A DNA stretch of 64,000 bases from Corella eumyota (taxonomy: Eukaryota; Chordata; Ascidiacea; Phlebobranchia; Corellidae): contig OY720101.1 in NCBI GenBank assembly GCA_963082875.1, positions 3,348,001-3,412,000 on the forward strand, in the 5' to 3' direction. Positions 25,108 to 36,000 of the stretch are shown in pieces. Position 1 is the first letter of the stretch. The number at the start of each line of letters is the position of its first letter. Below the pieces are notes generated by a model. That model saw only the letters and a program-made list of their open reading frames with translations, did no database searches and was not told the origin of the DNA. A program made the translations under genes and the position numbers.

Positions 25108-26160
25108 TTTTTAAATATATTTTTTTTAATCTAAAAGAAGATAAATACAGGTTTATAGCACAAATTATTAAATTCTACAGATTAGAAGACAATATACGGG
25201 AATATGTGCCCAAAAAATTATGCCCTACTGGCATTATGTTTATTGAAAACGTACCAAAACTTAGCTTTTTACAACTATAATATAAATTACAAACAAAAGA
25301 TAAAAATAAAAAATAACACATTTATTAAAATACAGTGCATTTTTTATCACCATTATTTAAAAACCAGAATGCACATATGTCGAATTAAAAATAATATGCT
25401 GAATAAAAACTTAAAAAAAGAAATAATTCTCTGAATAGTAGTTCTCCATTTAAAGTAAGCTTTTATATCAGTAATTAAAACCAATTAAAATAACAGTAAA
25501 ATAAAATAATAACAGAAATATTTTAAAAAATGCACCAGTTATAGTCGAATGTGGAAATATCAAAAATTCTTATTATAAAGTGAACAGTTTATATTTGGCA
25601 ATGTAGTGCACCTTTGCTTAAATAACAGGTTTCAAAAAGCAATAGTTTTATATTAATTTGGATTGATTTTAAAAAAATGAAGTAGAACAAAAAGTACTAG
25701 TTTTGGTATATCACAGCTTTTAAACATTATTCAAATAATTAAAAACAGAATACACACATAAACATTGAAACTTTATTCAACAATTCCTACTAGGCAACAA
25801 TTAATAAAATTTACCTTTATTAAAAACTTACTAACTTCTTTTAAAAAAAAAATTGAAATTGGATTTAAAAGATACATTTTTTTACTTTTAAAATTACAAG
25901 CAGATATATATAAATATATATTTTTTAATACTGACATTAATTAAGTTTAATTGTTGCAAAAAGTTGGGTTTAATGCAATTTTTAACTAGTTTGTCTCTTG
26001 GAACCCTAAAAACATCTTGTATGCGACGATAGATGTACAGTGCACATTTTTTGTACAGAAATAATTGAAGTCAAATTGTTAATTCTAAAACTGATTCGTT
26101 GAAGAATAATCTAAGTAGAGTTGATGTTTTTGGGTACCTACACCAACCAATTCTAAAAAG
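25108..26160. other. Region between MRPL40 and the BAX-like gene
   Basis: AT-rich sequence holding the MRPL40 5' flank and the BAX-like 3' UTR; a minus-strand poly(A) signal (TTTATT on plus) lies at 25772-25777. Short open frames here look like chance. Confidence 0.5.
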
Positions 26161-27258
26161 TTATTTGTTCTTAAATATTGTACCTAGAACAGCACAAATG
26201 GTGAGAACTCCAAGTCCAATCATCGTCCTTGAGGAAGCTCCAAACCACTCCTTTATCATTTTCCAGCCTCCTCTGCTAATAATCCAACCAGCCAAGTACT
26301 TTCCAATAAACTCAACTACCCATGAGAGTAACTGTTTTGCCCATGGAATTTCGTCCAAACTTTTGGTGACTGCCCGAACAATTAAACGGTAGGCAAAGTA
26401 GAAAACCATTACAATTCTGCCCCAATTCATGTTTCCATCTTTAAACAAACCCTCACACACCTTCCAGAAAATTTCCTGGGTAGATTCAACCGGGACTTGG
26501 TCAATAAATCGATTAAATTCCATATCGCTGGATATTTCATCTCCAATTCTCCTTAAAGTAAGTGCAATGTCATGTATATTCTCATCAGTAAAACTAGTCT
26601 GAGTTTTATCCGCTTGACAAACACTTCGAATCACAGGTTCAGGAATTCTATCTTTCCCGGCTCTCTGCTCGATAAACATATCGAGTAAATATCTTGTATC
26701 ATTAGTCATCCTTGTTTCTTCGCGGGATAACTGTGAAACGTAAGATCTGCTTTCTTGGTAGGTATCGCTTCGACATGATGTGCTCGGTTCATCACTAGAT
26801 GGCCCAAAGCATGAACTAGGTTCCCCAGTTCCCCAATTTGGTCTGAAACCTCGTTGACCATTTGTCGTAGCTCCAAAATCATGGCCAGTGTCATTGTCAC
26901 AAGAGTTGTAACTTTTTACAGTTCGGTCGTCAAAGGTACGATTTCCGATTCTATTATAAGTATCAATTCCTCTAGGAATAGGGCTACTATCAGTAACAGT
27001 TTCATCACCATTGTAGTTTCTGAATTGGTTATTATTTTGATTTCTAGATCGCCTTGGTTCAACATATTTTTGTTGGCTACGGTTTTGATCTTGACTTGCA
27101 CCAGCTTGATTTTGGGATGTCCCTTCAGCGGGTCTTCGCCGGGACCCATGTGCTGTCATGGGTCGTGGTCTTCTTGCTGGAGAATTTTCATTGTTGTCAT
27201 GGAAATCACCCCTTTCGTTATTCTGGGATGAATTGTTTTGATTTTGATTATCAGACAT
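26161..27258 (-). CDS. BAX: BAX-like apoptosis effector with long N-terminal extension, intronless
   Basis: A single uninterrupted exon encodes 365 aa from the ATG at 27258 (MSDNQNQNNSSQ). The in-frame GTG eight codons upstream is not a eukaryotic start. The C-terminal ~180 residues are a whole BAX-type Bcl-2 fold: alpha-1 MTNDTRYLLDMFIEQRAGKD (about 184-203), BH3 LTLRRIGDEISSDMEF (about 233-248), BH1 GNMNWGRIVMVFYFAYRL (about 275-292), BH2 WIISRGGWKMIKEWFG (about 325-340), and a C-terminal anchor helix IGLGVLTICAVLGTIF (about 347-362). RIGDE and NWGR..FYFA match BAX better than BAK. BAX permeabilises the mitochondrial outer membrane. Human BAX is 192 aa, so the Asn/Gln/Ser/Arg-rich, disordered first ~183 residues are extra. 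Met184 sits exactly where a normal BAX would start and may be an alternative initiation site. Lack of introns contrasts with its neighbours. Confidence 0.93.
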   Translation of the reverse strand: MSDNQNQNNSSQNNERGDFHDNNENSPARRPRPMTAHGSRRRPAEGTSQNQAGASQDQNRSQQKYVEPRRSRNQNNNQFRNYNGDETVTDSSPIPRGIDTYNRIGNRTFDDRTVKSYNSCDNDTGHDFGATTNGQRGFRPNWGTGEPSSCFGPSSDEPSTSCRSDTYQESRSYVSQLSREETRMTNDTRYLLDMFIEQRAGKDRIPEPVIRSVCQADKTQTSFTDENIHDIALTLRRIGDEISSDMEFNRFIDQVPVESTQEIFWKVCEGLFKDGNMNWGRIVMVFYFAYRLIVRAVTKSLDEIPWAKQLLSWVVEFIGKYLAGWIISRGGWKMIKEWFGASSRTMIGLGVLTICAVLGTIFKNK

Positions 27259-27282
27259 GTCGGCGGGAATGTATGCCGACAC

Positions 27283-28437
27283 GATAAACTGAATTACAAC
27301 AATTTTTATTTTTTGATAAAACTACACAGAAGAAAATATCTAAGATTGAAATGCACTTGTTACAAACCAATAATAAACTAATTAACTGGCAACATGGTGG
27401 AGTGGTAAACACACTTGCTACACCACACATGAGGTCTTTGGTTTAATCCCTACTGATCTCATGCTGTAGCGCCTTGACTATATAAACGGTATGAACTCCT
27501 GCTGAGTCAGCACTTAATCAGCATCGTAATTATCGGGCAATTATAATCTATAATATTCCAAACTGCCACAGGCAACTCGAGACTGGGTCGGAGTAACTGA
27601 TGTTACTCTATGTTTACGTTGCGCATTCGACTTTCCCACATCGGGGATATAGATATATACAAAAAAATTAAGTTTGTAAGTTTAAATGTGTTTAACTTAG
27701 TTAAAACCTAATACCAATAAAACGCAGCTGAAATTAGGAGTTTTGTTTTTTTAACAACGCAATATTGTTATTGCTGTGCACGTACTGACAGACTGACTGA
27801 CGTAGGTTTCCACTGACTGACTGACTGAAAGACTAAAGATTTGGAAGCTGCCCAACTAAATTTCCATATACCATGGGATAAAAAATAACATATAAAAACA
27901 TATAATTTGTTGCTAATAAACATTAACCAAAAAATGTTAAAAAGTTAAAAGTTAATACAACAATCTCAGATTTACATTACTTTTAGAGAATTTAGACATT
28001 TCGCCATACCTTAAACAAAAAACACGACATTTGACCCGAAGAAATAAAAATAAGACTTATAACTAAAGTGCGTTTAAACTAAAGTTGTACCTTTTTTGCA
28101 TTTTCTAAATATACTTTAATTTATTCAATTAAATAGTTTTCCTCAATTTTTGTTTTAAAATATAAACATTTGGCTTCATTACTGTTTGTCACCCATAATA
28201 TTTTATTTTAAAAAACAACACGAGTAGTTTTCTTTTAATAAAACTATAGTTATAAAATCTTGAAAACAATATTTGTTAGTTTGTTAAAATAATTATGAAC
28301 ATAAAACAATGTATAGGGATCTTGTACAAATAATCGTTGTTGTAAAACGGCCCAAATATAAAAAAATAAAACCTTAACATAATTGTGTGGAAAATAAAAA
28401 AAACTGACTACATTAGCTATTAAAAAAAAACACAATT
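27283..28437. other. Region between BAX-like gene and MBOAT7
   Basis: It contains the BAX-like 5' flank, one complete SINE at 27386-27660, a stretch of repeated GACT units at about 27785-27832, and the MBOAT7 3' UTR with a minus-strand poly(A) motif (plus-strand TTTATT) at 28202. No further gene is seen. Confidence 0.5.
27386..27660 (+). repeat. Full-length tRNA-derived SINE
   Basis: Starts GGCAACATGGTGGAGTGGTA (A box), then the ATGAGGTCTTTGGTTTAATC region (diverged B box), and the shared body ending at GATATATAC. It lies about 130 bases upstream of the BAX-like start codon and is oriented opposite to that gene, so it could influence its promoter. Confidence 0.85.
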
Positions 28438-31400
28438 TTAATCTATCTTTTTCGTGGTTTTCTTCGGAAAAAGTAGATTCAAGCCAAACAACGACAGCAC
28501 AAATATGCTAGGTATAAACCACATATGCATGTAAAATCTAAAAAACATGATCGATTAAAAAAACTTATGTAAATACTAATTATTAACGTTTAATAAATAC
28601 ATTACCTCATTACAACATCCCAAGTTTGTAAAACTAAAGTTACTTGAATGTAATCTGTTATGCGCATTGATATCAAGCTTAAAATCCTGAAATAAACAAA
28701 AAATAAAAATAAGATTTGAACTTAAGCATCACCTTTTTTTAAAACTTAGGTTACTAAGTACTAACCAAGGGTTAATTGGATTTTCTTTCGTTCGCTCTTC
28801 TACCATGATATCAGCAAGGACAATACCAACTGCTGATACGAAAGTTACAAAGTAACTGAAGTAAAATCCATGATACAAAACGACAAAAATACTTAAAGCT
28901 ACCATACTAAAAACAAACAAAAATTAATTAGTAAACAGCCCTACATAAAAAAAATTAATAAATTTATAATCAAGCACCATTTTCTAACTTTTTTTATTAT
29001 TGTGTTAAATTGACCGGCCATTTTTAGGTTACTTTAATAATATCATCTAAATTTATTCAACTAACTTGACTTGTTTAATTGGGAAATTAAGCTTTCTATA
29101 AACGTAATAATACATCCACCATTGTGTCGTCATATTCCATGTACGTAAAAAGTGTTTAAGTGAAGTAGATGTTTCGCATTTTAAAGGCAAAACTTGGCGA
29201 ATTGTATCGTAACTGTATTCAGTCGTTTCATCACTAAAAATAAAAAATGGAATTAAATGTAATTGTATTTTTTATATTTATTTATCCTCAAGAAGGTGGA
29301 CTTCAAGACCTAAACATAAAGTAACATTAGTTACCTTGACCCAGTCTTGAGTTGCCTTTGGCGGTTTTGAATATTATAGAATATATTTGCTTAAACTTGC
29401 TATTTTAAGTAAACAAAAATTATGTATTTTATTAAAAATTAAATTCTAGCTTTTTTAGCCAAGCATAACTAATACGCGTAAGTTAACTTAATAACTTAAT
29501 TAACAAGGGCATCTTTTAAAATTAATACCAACCGAATTCCCAGACGTACCTTTTATATGAATCATCGAGTTTAACTGTAGGCCCATTGCCGGGTATCGGT
29601 TTGCTCGCTTTAGGGTAAGCCCCAAATCCGACAATAACGCAGTGGAACTCTGCATACATCCAAGCTAGTTCGAATTGTGAACGATAATGTAAACCAGTGC
29701 CAATCATATAAAAATACCTAAAAATATTTAAAGTTTTAAAAAAACGCTTAATATAAATTTACTTTTTTTAAAAACGGAGAATTTTTACCTGACAAAAATT
29801 GAACTTTCTGCAAAAAAATCTGATGCAATATTTTCAAAACTGAAGAAATGTGCTAGAGAAAAATACCAAGGATGTAACCATAAGAAATTAAATATTCTGG
29901 GCCACCATTCTGATTTAAATTCCTTCGTTGAATAGGGCCTCCATAGTTGGTGTAAAAAATCGTAATAAGTTCGATATCTAAAAGACGGTCCTAAAATTGA
30001 AATTGTATAAAAACATAAAAAGGTTATTGTAATGTTATAAGTAACATTTTTTTATTTAAAAATGGCTTTAAAACCTTAATATTCTTTGCAATTGCTGTAT
30101 TGAAAAGAAATGCGTAATTAATTGTTGTAAAATATCGTTAAAAAAACCCACCCCTAACGTTATACAAGACCAGAATTAATTAACATAAATGTAGGATAAG
30201 TTCACAAATTAATGCAAAATTAAACCTGTAAATATTCCTAAATAACAAAACGAAAAACAAAACATTTCAAACGCTGTTGGTTCGCGTTCTAAACCAAGTT
30301 GAAACTTTCCATGATTTCCTTCTTGTTTTTCTCCTTGTTTTAACGTTGTTCTATGGTCTTGAACATCGAAAGCAAGACCACTCAACTACAAAATGAGCAC
30401 ACTTAAGAAACTATTTTAAGCCTTTAAAATTGTGTGGGTATAATCGCGAAGTAAATAATTTGCATAGTTATGGAAGATGTTTAACCAAATTCAAGTGACT
30501 TAACTGTACATTACAGGAATAAAAATATGGCATCAAAACTTACCCTTAAAGTAGAGAGCATTTGAACAGTGTGTACAACTCCTGGCGATACCGTATCCAA
30601 TTGGGTGACATATTTTACGTACAAGTGAAACAAAAAACAAAATACGAGAGATGAAAGACCGACATACCTAAAACAAATTGAACATCCTTAATAACGTGGC
30701 GTCGATTTTACTGCGGTTTAAGTGGTATCTATTCATTGTTATAATGATCGAATTGTATTTATATAATGGTAAACATATAATGCAGAATTTTAAAATGCTA
30801 TAGTGAGTGTGTTTTTTGCATTTGCTGCCAATTATTTCAACTATTGAACAAATCATGATCGCTTATGTCCAAAATAACTTAACTGCTTTTATAATATGAC
30901 GCGTTTTATAAACTGCATTACAAAACAGATAGTGCTGCTTATATAATTTCCTTTAACAAGTGCGTCATAATTTAAATCTATATCCCAAGGCAGTGAGGCG
31001 TTTAATACTAAGCACAGCATAAAATTTGTCGTGTTAAAATATTTTATAATATCACTGATCTTATGTCAGCAAAGCATTGGCATTTTATTTCGTGATTTTG
31101 CTAAACAAATATCATGTATAATTTATAAAAAAATGGTGCTGAACGTTTACAGGTTAAAAATATGTGATTTGATTTGTAGGTGTAACATTAATCTTTGTTT
31201 ATGTTTGGCCGGTTTTACAAACTTTTGCGGTTGTGGGCATGTAAATGCACTTGTTCTAACGCTACTATGTGTCGCATGTAGTTTCCCAACCGACTTAAAA
31301 CGCATTGCCAACTTCCGTTCTATTGACTGTGAAAAATGCTATAAAATTCCGGTGTAAAGTTTGTAAAGTTTAGTAATTAGGAAAAATATGTTAATCGATG

Positions 31401-31833
31401 ATAATCCATAGAAACAGTTGTTTTACTCACCTTTTAAGGCATTTAATAATACCGATGTTAACAAAAGTTGCGAAGAAAAAATAATGACTTTCAAAACCAC
31501 ATAAGGCAAAAATAAGTAAAATTCCAACAATTGCAGTTGAGAACTAAAAAGGCGTAAAAATAGTAGGTTTACTTCTCCTAATAACTGTAAATAGATTTAC
31601 TACACATTCCTACTTAGTTTACTAAACAATATAGCTGTGTTACACCATATGGATTATATTTTGTAATCTCTTTTGAACACTTAACAGTTAATGTTACGCC
31701 TACATAATAAGCTCTACTTTTTACAAATTTGCATGCCTACCTGTTTACTTTGGTATGTTCTGCAAGTGGATTTTAATAAAAATCCGATTGGCACGCAAAT
31801 TAGAATACCTTCTATATTGCCTAAAAGAACCAT
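28438..31833 (-). CDS. MBOAT7: Lysophosphatidylinositol acyltransferase MBOAT7 (LPIAT1)
   Basis: Ten exons give 449 aa (human 472): 31833-31741, 31543-31431, 30667-30544, 30385-30226, 29990-29789, 29717-29550, 29233-29066, 28906-28766, 28686-28606, 28537-28438. The N-terminal ICVPIGFLLK, YFYMIGTGLHYRSQFELAWM with FGAYPKASKP, and YSYDTIRQVLPLKCETS align with human MBOAT7. The two MBOAT active-site residues are present: Asn320 in FLRTWNMTTQWW and His355 in VVLYHGFYFS, one residue off human N321/H356. It is a polytopic ER-membrane enzyme that transfers arachidonoyl-CoA to lyso-PI. The C-terminus LLFPKKTTKKID is lysine-rich, plausibly aiding ER retention. A SINE fragment lies in intron 6. Exon 7 ends at a GTTAGT donor splitting an AAT codon. 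Confidence 0.95.
29278..29395 (-). repeat. SINE 3'-end fragment (MBOAT7 intron 6)
   Basis: This is a diverged copy of the SINE body end only: TTATCCTCAA, GACCTAAACATAAAGTAACA, and GACCCAGTCTTGAGTTGCCT in the plus-strand direction. The tRNA head is missing. Confidence 0.75.
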
Positions 31834-33032
31834 ACTGCTTCACAAATCTTGATGAAATCACTGAACTGGTGAATTTACGTTATCCGGCAGCCGGATAGTT
31901 TAGTTTTTTGTTTACATCGCAACTCAGAGAAAATGAGAGAGGCTTGTATCATGTTACTAGTCTCTAAGATTTTCGTAAAAAAACTTTTTTAAAAAAGGAG
32001 AGAAAGTTTAAAAAAGTGGTTTACGACTTTTAACGTTTATCTTCAGCTTTTTAACACGTTTTTAATTATTTTTAATAGCCTTGTTACACGAAATATTTTA
32101 AAATTTACTTAAGCTAAATCTCGTATATGTTTGTAATTTAATTTTAACGCTAGGACAATAATTAAACAAACCTTCTAAACAATGAATAAACGCGGCGAAC
32201 AATGAGTAACAATGGTTGTCATTACCAACAATGGACGATTGATTTTTTTTTTTACCGTTAAATAACAAATGTTCAATTTGATAATGTACTCTAACAGACT
32301 TATAAAAAAATGTGTTTAATTTATCACACAATTGATCTAGGGCAAAAAAATGCCACACTATTTTACAATATGTTTTTATTCACTTAGGTATTTACACAAA
32401 AACGGTTCTACCGGTTTTAAATTACCAATTGCTCGAGTCCCAGGAGAATCAAAACGCGATCGTCTGGTCTTTTATCATTACACTTTAAAATAAATTGAGC
32501 CAACGTAATATTATAAAGACATCAAATGGTTTAATAATATCTACGCTGCCAAAAAATAAATAATTGCAAAATAAAATGGGTATACCAAATAAACATGGTG
32601 TTTTTACAGAAACAAAAAACAAAGCACTAAAAAACTTATTAACAAAAGCAAAACAAAAAACAGTTGTGACCACAATGATAAATTGCAAAATAAATTAAAC
32701 CTTTGTTTATTTAGAAAGTAATAACTGATTTTAGGCAGTAATAACAAGGCTTGTTAAAAAAGAAATATTGTTATTCAGTTAGCTGGAATAACTAATATAA
32801 AACACTGATTATATAAAACAAGGGAGAGTTAAATGAAATGCATAAGAGAAAATTAATAACAGGTTATCGACAATATCAATTACAACAGGCAAGGCACTTT
32901 AGTCAAAATAGAGCTTTATTTAAAAAAATTTATAAATCTTTATACAAAATTTTCCATATTAAACTTGATCAAAAAAGTTTGCTTCCTAAAAACAACCTTT
33001 TTAATAAAATATTAAATTTTTAAAAGTGAAAG
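31834..33032. other. Region between MBOAT7 5' end and the RS-rich gene 3' end
   Basis: AT-rich. It holds the MBOAT7 promoter region next to 31833 and the 3' flank of the minus-strand RS-rich gene. The small open frames at about 32.1-33.0 kb have no recognisable content. Confidence 0.45.
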
Positions 33033-36000
33033 TCAAGTTTCTTTAAGGATTCTTTCGGAAAAATCTTCGAAAGAAATCCAATTTGAAGAACAACAAAATT
33101 CATCGCAGCACATACAACATCTGTGTCCCTTTTTTCTTCCCTGTTCATTGATAAAAAAAAATACTGATAAATCCAAAAAATATTATTGTATATATATAAA
33201 ACTGCACCAAAATACTTGCTTAAATTAATAACTATAAAAGTTATAAACTTATAAAAAAAATTAAGAAACCATATGAGATATTAAACAACATTTTTAGCAC
33301 TAACAATAAATAAAACTGTCAAACACAATACGAATAATTAAAACTCTTTTTAAATTCTAATACAAAACTTACCGTTAAAAAGCAGAGTGGGGCGTAACCG
33401 GTGGATTGTAAATAACTAAGTGTAACAGAACAATCCTGAATAACAAAAGAATCTTCTTCACTTTCACTGTCAGAGTCAGACATTGCATCGAGTTCACTTG
33501 CTGGAAGACTTTCAAAGGGCCAAAACACTTCTTCACCTTTGTAAGTAAATGTTAACTTCTTTTCTTCTTTTTTTTCATCATTCGTTAATGGTTTGTTCTT
33601 GTTTTTGTTGCGTTTTACCGATGCCATTTCAAAGTTGATGCTGTAGTTTGAATCGTCACTCGATAGATTATCAGAGGTTTGAACTGTTCTGACCGCTCTT
33701 TCTACTTCTAAATTTAAACAATCACTATCTGAAAAGTTGTTGTCATGGCAAGCATTTTTTGGTGAAATTGACAATGCATTGTCATCAGAAAGACTGTTAG
33801 TATCAAACTGGTTGTCTATTGTTTCTTTCTCAATACATGGTGGTAAAACTTCAGCATGAAAAGGCAAATCCAATGTTTCATCACCGACATCTATGGATTG
33901 TGAAGATTGCTCAGCAATATTCATTAATATTGGCATTTTTTTAGTTAGATCTGATATATTTAATATTGGCACTTTATTATCTTGATCTGATATATTTGGT
34001 ATTGGCACTTCTTCAACTTGATCTGTTATTTCCATTTCTTCAGCTTGAGCCAATGTATTTGATATGTCAACTCCATCAGGGCTAAGGGATATATTATTTA
34101 CATCTATACTCTCTACATTCATAGGCATTAAAGTATTGAGATCCGAAGTTGGTACATTAGGGGTTGGAGAGTTATCCTTTCTTTTGGGCGATGTTAATAT
34201 GTTACTAGTAGTTACATTGAATGTTTGTGTCATTGGTTCACTTCTGTTTAACGATGAGACTGAATCACTATAGGTTACATCTGTTATTTGTGATATGGAT
34301 TCAAACAAACTAGATCTTTGAGCAATATTATTTAAATTGCTTGATACTACTGTACTATCTGTATCAGATGGAATAATTGGCGTTGTAGAAATTGTAGATT
34401 TATTTGAATTTGATGACACAGTTTCATCATCGGAAGTTTGACAGTTGTCTGGAGATTGCTCTTTTGTTGATGTTATCAAAGTGTCTTCTGTATCAGAAGA
34501 GATAACTGGCTTTGGTGAGAGAGAAAATTCATTTGCATCAGATGAAAAAATTTCACCCTCCGCAGTTTGAAAGTTTTCTGCAGATTGTTGTGTTATTGAT
34601 GTTACTAAAGTATCGTCTGTATCCGATGAAATTACTGGCTTTGGTGAAGCTGAAAATTCATTTGCATCTGATGAAAGAATTTCAACGTCTGAAATTTGAG
34701 CATTTTCTACAGTTTGCTGCACAACTGATGTTACAGAACTTGAACTGTCGTTATCAAATGAGACTCGTGAGTATTTTCTTTTCTTAAAAGGCACATTTGA
34801 TGGTGTAATTGTTGGTAAATGTAAAACAGCAGCATTATTCATTGTTTCAGTATTATCACCTAACTGCAATAAATTTCTTCGTCGCTTTTTCGGCCGACTT
34901 ACAATTGAAGGAAGATTATAATCCACCCACTCAGACTGTGAAGAATCTGAAGGTAACATTTCACAGTCAGTTGTATCTGATAAATCAGTCATTGGCGTAA
35001 TATAAGACTGTGAAATAGAAGATTTTTCCTGATTTTGGGGTATAAAAGAACTGTTTATGATTGTAGTATCACTACTATTGTCAATGTCATGTATACTGCT
35101 ATGTTTTTGAGGTAATGTTATGGTGCTTGCAATACTTTTATTCATAGCAACATTGAACTTAGGTTTGGACAGTTTTTCAGCAGCTTTTTGTTGTTCAAAA
35201 TCTTGACTAAGTTTGCGTATTGGGCATTCTCTATTTTTTAATAAAATAGATGCTTCTGTAGTTGATTTGGGATTTTCTACAATTTGTGAAATACTTGACA
35301 TTTTAACACTTTTTTCATCAGAGATTTCGTCATTTTTATTTTTTGTAGTTACCAAAGTTAAATTTTTTTCAGAGGATTTATTTTTATGTTGGGTTGGAAC
35401 CTTAACTGAATTGTCTTTAAAGTTTGTTGCACATTTATCTTCAAAGTCGCTTTCATTGAACATATCAAACAAACCAACAATATCTTTGGTCGTTTCTGTA
35501 GGTTTAGGTTTTTCTGAAGAAATTGTGTTTTCCAATACATTTGAATCTGCAGTAAAATTTTTATCTTTAAGTCTTGAAGAATCTGTTGGTGTTTCTAATT
35601 GATCAGAAAAGTTAGTATTTGTAATAGATATGTTTTTAACAGATGTTTGTATTTCTTGGGAGTCAGAATTATCTACAACTAATTCCTTGTTACAAGTTTT
35701 CTCCACATCTTCATTTGATACACTGCTCGTATTTGCCTGCTGTGATTCTTCAATTATCAGTTGGTCACTTAAATCGTTAGCTTCACAAGTAACTTCAAAA
35801 GCGTTTTCATCACTTGCATCGCTAATGGGAGAATACTGAATTTCATAACCATTTAAATCTTCATTGGCGTCTGTGTTTAAGTTTTCAGGTAAATTATTGT
35901 GTGATGTGTTTGGCATACTTTCAAATAAATTAGTAGTTGATTCTTGTTCCACATTAGAAGTACTGTCACATTCCAATACTTGTTCTACATTAGTTGTTGA

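Noticed and set aside
27259-27282. BAX-like frame extended eight codons to a GTG
   Set aside because: GTG is not a standard eukaryotic start and the first ATG is at 27258; an in-frame stop lies further upstream.
31031-31357. 108-aa plus-strand open frame inside an MBOAT7 intron
   Set aside because: Cys-rich but with no recognisable motif, no splice or start support, and it lies opposite a well-supported gene; likely chance.
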